Shown here piece after piece: positions 1 to 9,098 of a stretch of 64,000 bases of DNA. Within the stretch, counting starts at the first letter, position 1, and every line of letters begins with the position of its first letter. Below the pieces are notes generated by a model, which was given only the letters and a program-made list of their open reading frames with translations, had not been told where the DNA came from and ran no database searches. Where the stretch lies: NCBI RefSeq assembly GCF_003243515.1, contig NZ_QFRA01000004.1:47991-111990 (forward strand). Reading direction: 5' to 3'. Both the position numbers and the translations under genes were made by a program. The DNA comes from Corynebacterium kroppenstedtii. GTDB taxonomy: Bacteria > Actinomycetota > Actinomycetes > Mycobacteriales > Mycobacteriaceae.

Positions 1-1
1 T

Positions 2-340
2 CCGTCAGTGATTCGCATCGATTCGGACCGCGTCCAGTACTGGTTGGGCGTTGGTGCTCAGCCGACCGAGCCCGTCCTCGCTCTGCTGAAGGTTACGGGT
101 GACTGGCAGAAGTTCAAGGGTCTCCCCGGTGCTGAGGGGACGCTGAAGGCTCAGCCGGAGAAGAAGTCCAAGCTGGATCTCTTCAACGAGGCTCTCGCTG
201 AGGCGAACAATGGCCCGACTTTGGAGGCCATCACCGAAAAGCGTAAGGCTGCAAAGAAGGCTGCTGAAGAAGCAGCGGCTAAAGAAGCCGAAGCTGAGGA
301 AGCTGCTGAAGACAAGGCTGAGGAAGAATCAGCTGAGTAG
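2..340 (+). CDS. rpsP: 30S ribosomal protein S16 (5' end outside window)
   Basis: Small-subunit ribosomal protein S16, involved in 30S assembly. The reading frame is already open at the window edge, so the N-terminal part (roughly 45 residues) is missing. The visible part begins with the S16 core around IRIDSDRVQYWLGVGAQPT, ends the conserved fold near LTGDW-like residues VTGDWQKFKG, and then carries a long Lys/Ala/Glu-rich acidic tail of about 50 residues typical of actinobacterial S16. A strong terminator follows the stop. Next genes khpA, rimM and trmD are in the usual bacterial order. Identity is secure. Confidence 0.93.
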   Translation, partial: PSVIRIDSDRVQYWLGVGAQPTEPVLALLKVTGDWQKFKGLPGAEGTLKAQPEKKSKLDLFNEALAEANNGPTLEAITEKRKAAKKAAEEAAAKEAEAEEAAEDKAEEESAE

Positions 341-389
341 TTTCACGTTCCGTGGGGCTTGTGCCTCACTACGTGTAGCTTGTGCTTAC

Positions 390-426
390 CCGGTGTGCAG
401 AGTGACTCTGCGCACCGGTTTTTGTT
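390..426 (+). terminator. Rho-independent terminator after rpsP
   Basis: A 13-bp stem with one G-T wobble (arms 390-402 and 406-418, loop tga) is followed directly by a T run. It lies between the rpsP stop and khpA, so it would end or attenuate transcription from rpsP. Confidence 0.75.
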
Positions 427-468
427 TTGCTCCAGTTCCTCGGGGTCGTAGGAAGTATAGTGGTAGTT

Positions 469-741
469 ATGACGAATGCCTCTCCCTCCGATCTCCGCCG
501 CACCACATCAGAGGTGACGTCGTCGGAAGAAAAAATTGTTCTCCACCTTGTCCGGGGTATTGTTCCTCACCCCGACGACGTGACAGTACGGACGACCTAT
601 CGGGGGCGGCAGCACGTGCTCATCGTCTACGTCCATCCCGACGACCGCGCCATGGTGATCGGGCGCAAAGGGCGCCACGCCGAGGCACTTCGCACGATTT
701 TGCGCAGCCTCGACCGCGATACCCGGATAGAGATTCGTTAA
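469..741 (+). CDS. khpA: KH-domain RNA-binding protein KhpA
   Basis: Small cytoplasmic RNA-binding protein with a single KH domain. About 90 residues from the ATG at 469; the frame is open further upstream, but that stretch overlaps the rpsP terminator and looks non-coding. The KH core VLIVYVHPDDRAMVIGRKGRHAEALRTIL holds the GxxG loop (GRKG). The N-terminal part (EKIVLHLVRGIVPHPDDVTVR) matches the KhpA/YlqC family, usually 75-90 residues. Position between rpsP and rimM is the conserved location of this gene. In other bacteria the family binds many RNAs and influences cell elongation; a specific role here is inference. Confidence 0.85.
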   Translation: MTNASPSDLRRTTSEVTSSEEKIVLHLVRGIVPHPDDVTVRTTYRGRQHVLIVYVHPDDRAMVIGRKGRHAEALRTILRSLDRDTRIEIR

Positions 742-781
742 CGTATTCGCTCCGCGGCCATGATTTTGTGATAATGACGTC

Positions 782-1444
782 GTGACCAAGCATGATAATT
801 CCGCGGACGATCCCAATTACGTACAGATCGGTCGCGTCGTCAAGCCACATGGGGTCCGGGGAGAATTCGTCGTCGAGCCAACCACGGATGACCCCGAGAG
901 GCGCTTCGCGGTGGGAAGCGTCGTCAAGGCCATGCCCGTAGGTGGGCGCCAGCGACGGAATGGCGGATCTCAGGAGCCATTTACTCTGACCGTGGCGTCG
1001 GTTCGGGGGCACCAAGGCAGAATCATCATGAAAGCCGAGGAAATTCCGGATCGAAATGCCGCCGAGTCTTTGCGGGGAGTGCGTTTCGTTGCGGAGCCAG
1101 TTATCGATCACTCCGACGACGAGTTTTATGACTTCGAGTTGGAAGGGCTTCACGTCCTCACCGTGGGCCCAGTGAGTGCAGAGGAAGCACACGCGCGGGC
1201 CTATGAGGGGGATCAACCAGAGCTCGAGGACATTGGAATTGTCAAGAATGTGCTGCGTGGTCCGGCCCAGCGCTTGCTGGAAGTGGAAATAGAGTCCGAT
1301 GATGCAGAGTCCGCCGAAGCAGAGTCCGATGGTGCGCCGCGAACGGTCCTCATTCCATTTGTCCAGGCCATTGTTCCGATCGTCGATATCGACAATGAGG
1401 CCATTGTCGTGACCCCGCCCGAGGGATTGTTGGATCTACCGTAG
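782..1444 (+). CDS. rimM: 16S rRNA processing protein RimM
   Basis: Ribosome maturation factor that binds S19 and helps 30S head assembly. GTG start at 782. The N-terminal RimM barrel is recognised by VQIGRVVKPHGVRGEFVVEPTTD (residues about 14-36), with a PRC-barrel half in the C-terminal part ending in VLIPFVQAIVPIVDIDNEAIVVTPPEGLLDL. At 220 residues it is longer than the usual 165-175 because of an insertion near residues 55-65 and an acidic ESDDAESAEAESDG insertion near residue 170. It lies 9 bases before trmD, with which it is normally co-transcribed. Confidence 0.93.
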   Translation: MTKHDNSADDPNYVQIGRVVKPHGVRGEFVVEPTTDDPERRFAVGSVVKAMPVGGRQRRNGGSQEPFTLTVASVRGHQGRIIMKAEEIPDRNAAESLRGVRFVAEPVIDHSDDEFYDFELEGLHVLTVGPVSAEEAHARAYEGDQPELEDIGIVKNVLRGPAQRLLEVEIESDDAESAEAESDGAPRTVLIPFVQAIVPIVDIDNEAIVVTPPEGLLDLP

Positions 1445-1453
1445 GAGGACAGG

Positions 1454-2416
1454 ATGGATAAGGAAACGACCGTGCCTCACCACCTGCGGCTTGATGTCAT
1501 CACCATCTTTCCCGCCTACATGGAGCCCTTGCGGCACGCCTTGCTTGGCAAAGCAATCGAGCAGGGGATCATCAGCGTCGGTGTTCACGATCTGCGGCAG
1601 TGGGCGTCGGGGGTACACAAGTCCGTCGACGACTCACCCTATGGGGGCGGCCCGGGCATGGTGATGAAGCCCGACGTGTGGGGGAGCGCGCTTGACGACG
1701 TCGCCCAGGGTACTGGGCCCGTCACCGAGTCCGCGGACCTTGTCACGGCCGAGCCTCACCGTCGCCAACCGAGGCATGATGACCTCCTCGCTTCATCTGA
1801 TAACGCCAGCGGCTCGTCGGTTCAGGTCGTCGAAACTGGTCAGTCTGGTCAGTCTGGCCACACCTCGTCGACACCGGTCCTCGTCGTACCAACTCCGACA
1901 GGTACTCCTTTTACCCAGGACTTAGCGCATGAGTTAGCCCAGGAAGACCACCTCGTTTTCGCCTGCGGCCGTTATGAGGGCATTGACCAGCGGGTTTTCG
2001 ACGACGCCCGCGATCATTATCGCGTTCAGGAAGTGTCGATCGGCGACTATGTTTTGGTCGGCGGTGAGGTTGCTGTGCTGGTCATGGCTGAAGCAATTGT
2101 TCGTCTGATTCCGGGTGTCCTTGGTAATCGGCGCAGCCACGAGGAAGATTCGTTCTCTGAGGGGTTGCTGGAGGGGCCGAGGTACACGAAGCCACGGTCG
2201 TGGCGTGGTCGGGACGTCCCCGATATTTTGCTGTCGGGCGATCACGCGAAGGTCGATCAGTGGCATCGGGAGCGTGCCCTAGAAATCACGGCCCACCGTC
2301 GGCCAGATTTGATTGAGCGCTGCCGGGCTGCGGGGCTTTTGAGCCATGCTGACGATGAGTGGCTGGAGCGTAACGGCTACCATCGGTCGGGTGATTATTC
2401 AGACCCTCGCTCATGA
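1454..2416 (+). CDS. trmD: tRNA (guanine-N1-)-methyltransferase TrmD
   Basis: SPOUT-class methyltransferase making m1G37 in tRNAs with SAM, which prevents +1 frameshifting. ATG at 1454 follows a GGAGGAC ribosome site. Conserved segments: LDVITIFPAYMEPL (residues 13-26), YGGGPGMVMKPD (63-74), CGRYEGIDQRV (171-181) and the trefoil-knot SAM loop SIGDYVLVGGE (195-205), then the C-terminal RRPDL helix domain. An insertion at about residues 90-139, rich in Ser, Gly, His and Asp with a duplicated GQSGQSG unit, lengthens the protein to 320 against a usual 230-270. It sits in the loop between the GGGPGM and PTPTGTPF segments, so activity is probably kept. Confidence 0.93.
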   Translation: MDKETTVPHHLRLDVITIFPAYMEPLRHALLGKAIEQGIISVGVHDLRQWASGVHKSVDDSPYGGGPGMVMKPDVWGSALDDVAQGTGPVTESADLVTAEPHRRQPRHDDLLASSDNASGSSVQVVETGQSGQSGHTSSTPVLVVPTPTGTPFTQDLAHELAQEDHLVFACGRYEGIDQRVFDDARDHYRVQEVSIGDYVLVGGEVAVLVMAEAIVRLIPGVLGNRRSHEEDSFSEGLLEGPRYTKPRSWRGRDVPDILLSGDHAKVDQWHRERALEITAHRRPDLIERCRAAGLLSHADDEWLERNGYHRSGDYSDPRS

Positions 2417-4760
2417 ATTAGGTGTTACTGAGCAACAAGTCCGCACGACGGTCGACTTGGTGGACCAAGGTAATACGGTTCCCTTCATTGCCCGCTACCG
2501 CAAGGAAATGACAGGCGGTCTCGACGACGCCCAGCTCCGCACCCTGTCGGAGCGCTTGACCTATCTGCGGGAGCTCGAGGACCGCAAGCAGACGATTCTC
2601 GAAGCAATTGATAGCCAGGGCAAGCTGACCGACGAGTTGCGGGAGCTCATCCAGCAGTGCGACACGAAGGCCCGCTTAGAGGATCTGTATCTGCCCTATA
2701 AAAAGCGCCGCAGGACGAAGGCAGATAAGGCACGGGAAGCTGGTCTTGAGCCGCTCCTTGATTCTTTACTTGCCGACGCCACGCTGGACCCGGAATCGGC
2801 CGCGCAGTCCTACACCACCGAGGGGTTCGAGGACACGAAGGCGGCGCTGGAGGGTGCCCGCGCTATTTTCGTCGACCGCTTAGCGACGAACGCGGACCTC
2901 GTCGGCCATATTCGCGATAGGGTGTGGGATTCTGGCGCCCTCGAAGCTCACGTTGTGGAGGGCAAGGAACAGGAGGGGGCGACGTATCGGGATTATTTCG
3001 ACTTCGCGGAGCAGCTCTCGGATGTGCCGTCGCACCGCGTGTTAGCCCTGCTGCGCGGTGAGCGTGAGGGTGTCATTTCCCTCTCGATCGATCCCGGTGA
3101 CGACGCTCCCTATGTTGGCCTCATTGCCGACGACGCGGACCTGGGGAGCTCTATTGGCCATGATGGCCCCGCCGCGGACTGGATTGAGAAAGCGATCCAG
3201 TGGGGCTGGCGGACGAAACTGAGCGTTTCTGCGAGCTTGGATGCTCGTATGAGGGCGAAGGAGAAGGCGGAAGCAACGGCGGTGGAGGTCTTTGCGAAGA
3301 ACCTCCACGACGTTTTGCTTGCTGCCCCTGCTGGCCAGAAAGTGACCATCGGCCTTGACCCCGGGTACCGCAATGGCGTGAAAGTTGCGGTGGTTGGTGA
3401 CACGGGGAAAGTGCTGGACACGACGATCGTGTACCCCCACCAGCCACAGAACAGGTGGTCGGCAGCTATCGACGAATTGGCGACGATGTGCGTCCGCCAC
3501 CATGTTGCCCTGATGGCTATCGGCAACGGGACGGCCAGCCGCGAGACGGAAAAACTCTCCCGCGAGGTGGCGGCCAGGGTGAAGGAGCTGGGCGGCGACG
3601 CCCCGACCCCCGTGGTGGTGTCAGAGTCGGGAGCCTCCGTCTATTCGGCGTCGGAACTAGCGAGTAAAGAGTGCCCTGATCTCGATGTTTCCCTGCGTGG
3701 GGCGGTGTCGATTGCTCGGCGGTTGCAGGATCCGTTGGCTGAGCTGGTCAAGGTTGATCCGAAATCGATTGGTGTTGGGCAGTACCAGCATGACGTCAAC
3801 CAGTCGTCCTTGACCGATGCTCTGAACGCTGTGGTGGAAGACGCAGTTAACGCGGTGGGCGTTGATTTGAACACCGCGTCAGCTCCGCTTTTGACCCGGG
3901 TGGCCGGCGTGACTCCGACCATCGCCGAGAACATTGTGGCGTATCGCGAAGACAACGGTGCTTTCGATTCGCGCAAAGCCTTGACGAGGGTCCCGCGCCT
4001 GGGGCCGAAGGCATTTGAACAATGCGCTGGTTTCTTGCGTATCCGTGGAGGTTCGCAGCCGCTCGACGCGTCGGCAGTACACCCGGAGTCGTACGGTGTT
4101 GTGTCGACAATTTCGGAGACCACTGGCCTGGACGTGGACCACCTAATGGGCAATACCCGCGTACTCAGTGGGCTCGATCCTGCTCAGTTTGCTCAAGGGC
4201 CTGTGGGAATCCTGACGGTGACCGATATTATCGCTGAGCTCGATAAACCGGGCCGCGATCCTCGCCCGGAGTTCCGGACCGCAACGTTCAAAGAGGGCAT
4301 AGAAAAGGTTTCTGATTTAACTCCCGGCATGGTGCTTGAGGGCACGGTCACGAACGTCGTCGCCTTCGGTGCCTTCGTTGATATCGGAGTCCACCAGGAC
4401 GGGCTCGTCCACGTGTCGGCGATGAGCGACCGCTTTGTGTCGGATCCGCACGATGTTGTGAAGTCCGGCCAGGTCGTTCGCGTCAAAGTTATGGACGTGG
4501 ATACAGATCGGCAGCGTATTGGGTTGTCTTTGCGGTTGAACGACGAGCCGGGAGAGAAAGGCCAACGCCGACAAGGTGATCATCGCGAGGACCGTCGAGA
4601 TGGGCGCGATCATGCCTCTCATCGACGTGGCCAGGGCTCGCGTAAGCCCAATCAAGGTGGCCGCAAGCCTCATCAGGGTGGTCGCCGAGGATCGGGCAAT
4701 CGACGTGAGCAGGGTGGTTCCATGGCCGACGCTCTTCGTCGCGCCGGGTTCGGCAAGTAA
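2391..4760 (+). CDS. tex: Tex-family S1 RNA-binding protein
   Basis: Tex-type nucleic-acid-binding protein linked to transcription and RNA metabolism. The order is standard: helical N-terminal region starting QTLAHELGVTEQQV, YqgF/RNase H-like domain (IGLDPGYRNGVKVAVVGDTG), helix-hairpin-helix repeats (LTRVAGVTPTIAENIVAYR and LTRVPRLGPKAFEQCAGFL), then an S1 domain (VLEGTVTNVVAFGAFVDIGV). A basic, Gly/Arg/His-rich tail of about 60 residues follows and could add RNA contacts. Start is uncertain: GTG at 2391 gives the conventional N-terminus and overlaps trmD by 26 bases; ATG codons at 2346 or 2355 are possible. The overlap suggests translational coupling. Confidence 0.9.
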   Translation: MIIQTLAHELGVTEQQVRTTVDLVDQGNTVPFIARYRKEMTGGLDDAQLRTLSERLTYLRELEDRKQTILEAIDSQGKLTDELRELIQQCDTKARLEDLYLPYKKRRRTKADKAREAGLEPLLDSLLADATLDPESAAQSYTTEGFEDTKAALEGARAIFVDRLATNADLVGHIRDRVWDSGALEAHVVEGKEQEGATYRDYFDFAEQLSDVPSHRVLALLRGEREGVISLSIDPGDDAPYVGLIADDADLGSSIGHDGPAADWIEKAIQWGWRTKLSVSASLDARMRAKEKAEATAVEVFAKNLHDVLLAAPAGQKVTIGLDPGYRNGVKVAVVGDTGKVLDTTIVYPHQPQNRWSAAIDELATMCVRHHVALMAIGNGTASRETEKLSREVAARVKELGGDAPTPVVVSESGASVYSASELASKECPDLDVSLRGAVSIARRLQDPLAELVKVDPKSIGVGQYQHDVNQSSLTDALNAVVEDAVNAVGVDLNTASAPLLTRVAGVTPTIAENIVAYREDNGAFDSRKALTRVPRLGPKAFEQCAGFLRIRGGSQPLDASAVHPESYGVVSTISETTGLDVDHLMGNTRVLSGLDPAQFAQGPVGILTVTDIIAELDKPGRDPRPEFRTATFKEGIEKVSDLTPGMVLEGTVTNVVAFGAFVDIGVHQDGLVHVSAMSDRFVSDPHDVVKSGQVVRVKVMDVDTDRQRIGLSLRLNDEPGEKGQRRQGDHREDRRDGRDHASHRRGQGSRKPNQGGRKPHQGGRRGSGNRREQGGSMADALRRAGFGK

Positions 4761-5052
4761 CCGGGTGCCGACGTCGGGATCCGCTGACTCAAGTTTCACC
4801 CGACACGCCGGTGGCGTCGGCGGAGTTGGAGAAATAACTGCTGTAGTGCAATAATTTCGAGGTTGTCTGTTTCGCCGAGTGCAAGCGAAAGCCATCGTTG
4901 TAACAATCGACGTTGATGCTGGGATGCTGCAACGCTATCCCGGAGCATTCTGCGTGACTCGACAGTGAAAATGTACTGGGTACGAACCGGCCGAGCGCCC
5001 TCCAGGGAAGTGCCGCTAGGTTCCTCTGCTCCGACCACGAAGGATCGTATTT

Positions 5053-5394
5053 ATGAACATTCTTGACAAGGTTGATGCTGCATCACTGCGCGACGATATT
5101 CCGGAGTTTCGCTCCGGCGATACCGTTGATGTCCACGTGAAGGTCATCGAGGGACAGAAGTCCCGTATCCAGGTGTTCCGTGGCGTTGTTATCCGTCGCC
5201 AGGGCTCCGGCGTCCGTGAGACCTTTACCGTCCGCAAGGTGTCGTTCGGCATCGGCGTGGAGCGTACCTTCCCGGTTCACACACCGAACATCGACCACAT
5301 CGAGGTTCTGACCCGCGGTGACGTTCGCCGTGCCAAGCTGTACTACCTGCGTAACCTGCGCGGTAAGGCAGCCAAGATCAAGGAACGTCGTTAA
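5053..5394 (+). CDS. rplS: 50S ribosomal protein L19
   Basis: Large-subunit protein L19, at the 30S-50S interface. Full length at 113 residues with the family core FRSGDTVDVHVKVIEGQKSR and the C-terminal RRAKLYYLRNLRGKAAKIKERR. It follows tex after a 292-base leader in which I see no recognised element, and is followed by a clear terminator. Neighbouring trmD is the usual partner; tex is inserted between them here. Confidence 0.96.
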   Translation: MNILDKVDAASLRDDIPEFRSGDTVDVHVKVIEGQKSRIQVFRGVVIRRQGSGVRETFTVRKVSFGIGVERTFPVHTPNIDHIEVLTRGDVRRAKLYYLRNLRGKAAKIKERR

Positions 5395-5433
5395 TCGACT
5401 ATCCGTCGTTGACCAGCTCGGTGGTTTAACAAG

Positions 5434-5478
5434 GAAGACCAATGTGAGTGCTCAGGCACATCGCATTGGTCTTTTTCT
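5434..5478 (+). terminator. Rho-independent terminator after rplS
   Basis: Outer stem aagaccaatg/cattggtctt (about 5435-5444 and 5464-5473), inner stem gtgc/gcac, followed by five T residues. This closes the rpsP-rplS block. Confidence 0.85.
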
Positions 5479-5485
5479 ATGCCAA

Positions 5486-5735
5486 ATTTTGTCGTATTAG
5501 CCGTATAACCCCAGGAAGAACCCAATTTCCGGCGTGCGAAGCACCGACGCGCGGAACAAGGAGCCGGTAGACGGAAAACTGGGGGAAAGCAACACCTGGA
5601 GTCCACCTAGAGTCCGAAAAGTGCGGGGGGATACGCGCCCCAAAATATAAAGTGCGGGGGTATATGGCCAATTTTCGGCCATTTTTCGCCCTTATTCCCC
5701 CGCAGTTTTCCGGCACGCGGACACATTTTGTCGTA
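5486..5735. repeat. Structured intergenic segment bounded by an 11-bp direct repeat
   Basis: The 11-mer attttgtcgta occurs at 5486-5496 and 5725-5735, each followed closely by an AACCC run. Between them, ggaaaactg(ggggaa) near 5574 recurs inverted near 5695-5711, the unit aaagtgcggggg recurs near 5612 and 5650, and tgcggggg (5653-5660) pairs perfectly with cccccgca (5697-5704) around an inner TGGCC/GGCCA hairpin (5665-5669, 5677-5681). The architecture resembles a small non-autonomous element or a dispersed structured repeat. No transposase is present. Copy number cannot be judged from one window. Confidence 0.45.
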
Positions 5736-6082
5736 AAACCCTGAGAACTGACTCATTAATCCTTAAGTACGCCACAAGGCCTCTCACAAATATGTGGGCG
5801 CCAATCACGCCGTTTACGTAGAAACCATCGGCATAGGGAGGGAGCTCCCACCTTAAACGGGGGTAATTTCTGTGCGTTAGCCCTTTTTCTACGGTTCCGT
5901 AGGTAGTTTCAATGTTGGTTCTTCAGTTCCCCTCTCGAATGACTGCGAGCAACTACTGCAGTGTTGTCATCGAGATCTGTTGAAACCTTCTTTTTACTGG
6001 ATCGAATACAGGTTGCACTCAGTCGCAGTGAATGAACTCTGGTCACATCGAATCGAGTGCAAGGTTGTGTGAAAGGCTCAGA
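5736..6082. other. Intergenic region upstream of the lipase
   Basis: No gene seen. It contains a 10-bp palindrome gggagctccc (5840-5849) and a small hairpin ctacgg/ccgtag near 5889-5902. The lipase promoter must lie here or further left, but no hexamer pair is convincing enough to call. Confidence 0.4.
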
Positions 6083-7146
6083 ATGCTCTCATCGCTTCAC
6101 TCGTCGACGAAGAAAGTGGCCGCGTGTGTCCTTGCTGCCGCTACTGCTATTGCCGGAATGACAGGTGCGGTCGGCACCGCCCCACAGGCTTCGGCCAAGC
6201 CCATCACGACGCAGGTTGATCTTCCCGCGGCGAAGGATGTTCCGTGGGCTGAAACCGTCGGCCATGGACCAAAAGAGGACAGTTTTGTTCAGGCGACATT
6301 GCTGGGTATGGCCAATCCGGCTCTTGCCCCGCAGGGTGCAAATGTGGAATGTACTCCGCGCCGTGGCGAGAATCCCATTGTTTTGCTTCACGGTTTGAAC
6401 TCGAATTTCTATTCGACGTATGCACGGATGGCTCCGGAACTGGCAGCTGCAGGTTTCTGTGTCTATGGATTTAATTACGGTGACCCTCGGCCCATGACGG
6501 CCGAAACCGCGACGGCGCCGGGTTGATTCCTGGTCTCAATGGCCTTAACCCGATGGCGGATAGCGTGGATGAAGTCACCGCCAAGATCGATGCAATTCGC
6601 GACAACCTCGGGGGCAGCGATGTCGACATCATCGGTTACTCCGAAGGCGGATCGATGGCAGCTGCGTACACGAAGCGCAAAGAGGGTAAGGGCGTTGGCA
6701 AAGTCATCACCCTCGGCGGTGTCCTCAAAGGCACGACGCTGCTCGGCGTTAACCACCTTTATCAAGAGCTCGACGCCGCTCAGTTACCGATCAGCACTGT
6801 CGTCGGCAAACTGGGTGGACCCGCGTCCAATGATCTGTTGACTGGTTCAGATTTCATGGCCCACGAAATGAGCGACATCGAGGTTCTTGGCGTCAAGTAT
6901 GTGTCCATTTCGTCTCATGCTGATTTAGTGGTCACGCCGACGAGCCATGCGCAGTTCACGACGGCCGCCGAATCGGGCAAAGACGTCGATGTCAGCAACA
7001 TTGTGACGCAAGACGGATGCAATAAGGACTACGGCGATCACCTGTCATACACGACGAATCCGCGTGTGATTGCTTACGCGAAGAACGCGTTGGGCCGGGA
7101 TGTTGCGGTTCCGTGTGTTCCGGCGGTCTTGTTCGCGACGTCATAG
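6083..7146 (+). pseudogene. Secreted triacylglycerol lipase, frameshifted
   Basis: Alpha/beta-hydrolase lipase broken by a single-base change near 6523. ATG at 6083 has a GAAAGG site 7 bases upstream. Part one gives a Sec signal peptide (KKVAACVLAAATAIAGMTGAV...AQASA), the oxyanion-hole segment IVLLHGLNSN and ends at a TGA at 6524. Part two, in the next frame, starts LIPGLNGLNPMADSVDEV and holds the nucleophile motif GYSEGG (GxSxG) and a likely catalytic His in YGDHLSY. Adding one T at the GGTTG site restores PGLIPGLNG. It lies between rplS and lepB, which are usually adjacent. Intact it would release fatty acids outside the cell. Confidence 0.75.
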
Positions 7147-7250
7147 GACGTCATAGGCGGTGTCCACTGCGGAGGTGTTATCCCACTGCGATTCGCTATC
7201 GCGGTGGAGACATCATGTTTTGCTGAATTCTGCTGGTACTATGACGGCCT

Positions 7251-8231
7251 GTGACCGAAACTAACCCATCGGGCTGGCGCCCCTGTACGAGCCCTGAGCG
7301 TTTACGTGCGTCGAGGGGGAAGAATATCGATCGCCCGTCACCTGATGGGCGACGAGTTCGGCGTCAGCCGTCACGGACCTCGGTCAGACATGACAGCAGA
7401 GCGCTGCGTGAACGGCAGAATTCTCGCGGTGGCAGCGTCGGCAATAGGCCTTCACACCGTCCGGCAGGACGTCGTGCCACACGTTCCGTTGCTCCGTCGA
7501 AAAGCGAGCGCTCGAAGAAACAGTCGCCTCGTTCTGAGCGTCCGTGGTATATCGATGTCCCTATCATTATTGCGATTGCGCTGATAGCGACCATTGCTTT
7601 TCAAGCAGTGGTGGGGCGGGTTTATGTCATTCCTTCTGAGTCTATGGAGCCCACGCTTCATGGATGTACGGACTGCAATAATGACCGAGTTTTCGTCAAT
7701 AAAATGGTGTATGACTTTAAAGACCCCAAGCCCGGTGATGTGGTTGTTTTTAAAGGTTCCGAGTCCTGGGATAATGCGTACACAACGAGTCGATCGAGTA
7801 ATCGGATTGTCCGTGGTTTTCAAAACTTAGGGTCGTATATCGGACTCGTGGCACCAGACGAAAATGATCTTGTTAAGCGTGTGATAGCAACCGGTGGCCA
7901 GACAGTGGAATGCTTACCTGGCGATAAAGGGGTCAAAGTTAATGGCAAGGACATTGATAATTCGTATATCATGAACCCGCCTTCCCGGAGCGTCGATACT
8001 AAAGGTGGATCGATTGCTTGTGGGGGCGAATACTTTGGCCCTGTGAAAGTTCCCGAGGATCATCTCTGGGTCATGGGGGATAACCGCACCAATTCGAGAG
8101 ATTCGCGGTTCCATATGGGGGATCAATACCAAGGAACGGTTCCGGTGGATAATGTGATTGGTCGCGTTGATGCTCGCATTCTGCCGTTCAATCGGATAGG
8201 TACTGTGAAGCATCCTCAGATTCAGTCGTAG
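7251..8231 (+). CDS. lepB: Signal peptidase I
   Basis: Membrane-bound type I signal peptidase that removes signal peptides from exported proteins. A disordered, Arg/Ser-rich cytoplasmic N-terminus of about 98 residues precedes one membrane segment (IDVPIIIAIALIATIAFQAVVG, 101-122). The catalytic Ser is in VIPSESMEPTL (Ser131) and the Lys general base in DLVKRVIATGGQ (Lys209); MGDNRTNSRDSR is the conserved box E. The GTG start at 7251 follows an AT-rich stretch without a strong ribosome site; later starts are possible. It is followed at 11 bases by rnhB, which has a good ribosome site inside the gap. Confidence 0.93.
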   Translation: MTETNPSGWRPCTSPERLRASRGKNIDRPSPDGRRVRRQPSRTSVRHDSRALRERQNSRGGSVGNRPSHRPAGRRATRSVAPSKSERSKKQSPRSERPWYIDVPIIIAIALIATIAFQAVVGRVYVIPSESMEPTLHGCTDCNNDRVFVNKMVYDFKDPKPGDVVVFKGSESWDNAYTTSRSSNRIVRGFQNLGSYIGLVAPDENDLVKRVIATGGQTVECLPGDKGVKVNGKDIDNSYIMNPPSRSVDTKGGSIACGGEYFGPVKVPEDHLWVMGDNRTNSRDSRFHMGDQYQGTVPVDNVIGRVDARILPFNRIGTVKHPQIQS

Positions 8232-8241
8232 GGGATCGGTT

Positions 8242-9027
8242 GTGCTGACAACGTCGGGGCGTGCTCTGCTGGTTGACGGGCATTCGCGTAGCTTTAACCA
8301 GGTGAGAGCATGTGTAGAAACGGGTAAACATGCCGGTACCAAGCATGCCGGTGTGCGGTTGACTATTCAAGCCACGCGAATTCGTCGTATGCCACAAGCC
8401 CGGACATATGAGCATGCATTGGTCAAAGCCGGTTTAGGTCCCGTCGCCGGTGTGGATGAGGCAGGTCGGGGAGCGTGTTGTGGTCCGATGGCCATAGCCG
8501 CGTGCATATTGCCGGCAAAGCCCATTCATCCCCTGGATAAGCTGACTGATTCTAAGAAACTTTCTCCCACAATGAGAGAAAAACTGTTCCCGATTATTAA
8601 GGATTCGGCTGAATCATGGTCAGTCATTCTTATCCCAGCTGTAGATATCGATAAATATGGAATCCAAGCCATGAATATCGCGGGGATGCGACGTGCCGTA
8701 GGGGTATTAGACCAACGTCCACACTATGTTCTTACCGACGCCATGCGAGTCGATGGGCTGACGCAACCGCATCTTCCGATCATCGGTGGGGACTCGGCCG
8801 CCCGGTGTATCGCGGCCGCAAGCGTCTTGGCGAAAGTTACTCGTGACCGCTACATGTGCGATCTCGCGGAGCGCTACCCCGGGTACGGTCTGGAGAAGCA
8901 CAAGGGCTACGGGACTGCTCACCATATTGACGCGGTGTGCCTCCACGGCGGGACGCCCGAGCATCGTTACACTTATCGGAACGTGGCCGAGGCGGTAGGT
9001 GCGTACCGTGCTCATCATTCGATCTGA
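8242..9027 (+). CDS. rnhB: Ribonuclease HII
   Basis: Cleaves RNA in RNA-DNA hybrids and single ribonucleotides in DNA. Core motif GVDEAGRGACCGP carries the first metal-binding Asp and Glu; LTDSKKLSPTMRE and later SVLAKVTRDRYM, KHKGYGT are typical of type 2 enzymes. The GTG at 8242 has an AGGGGA site at 8230-8235 inside the lepB stop region and so is preferred, although it leaves about 50 residues before the conserved RTYEHALVKAGLGPVAG; an ATG at 8389 would give the conventional N-terminus. Probably co-transcribed with lepB. Confidence 0.92.
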   Translation: MLTTSGRALLVDGHSRSFNQVRACVETGKHAGTKHAGVRLTIQATRIRRMPQARTYEHALVKAGLGPVAGVDEAGRGACCGPMAIAACILPAKPIHPLDKLTDSKKLSPTMREKLFPIIKDSAESWSVILIPAVDIDKYGIQAMNIAGMRRAVGVLDQRPHYVLTDAMRVDGLTQPHLPIIGGDSAARCIAAASVLAKVTRDRYMCDLAERYPGYGLEKHKGYGTAHHIDAVCLHGGTPEHRYTYRNVAEAVGAYRAHHSI

Positions 9028-9098
9028 TCGTCTGACCTTTATTGAATTGACGTACATTATGTCGTATATCCAGATCTGCTGTGGAGGATTGAGTTTCA

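Noticed and set aside
5391..5716. Two or three short minus-strand frames in the rplS-lipase gap
   Set aside because: They run through the rplS terminator and repeat arms and show no domain; better explained as repeat sequence.
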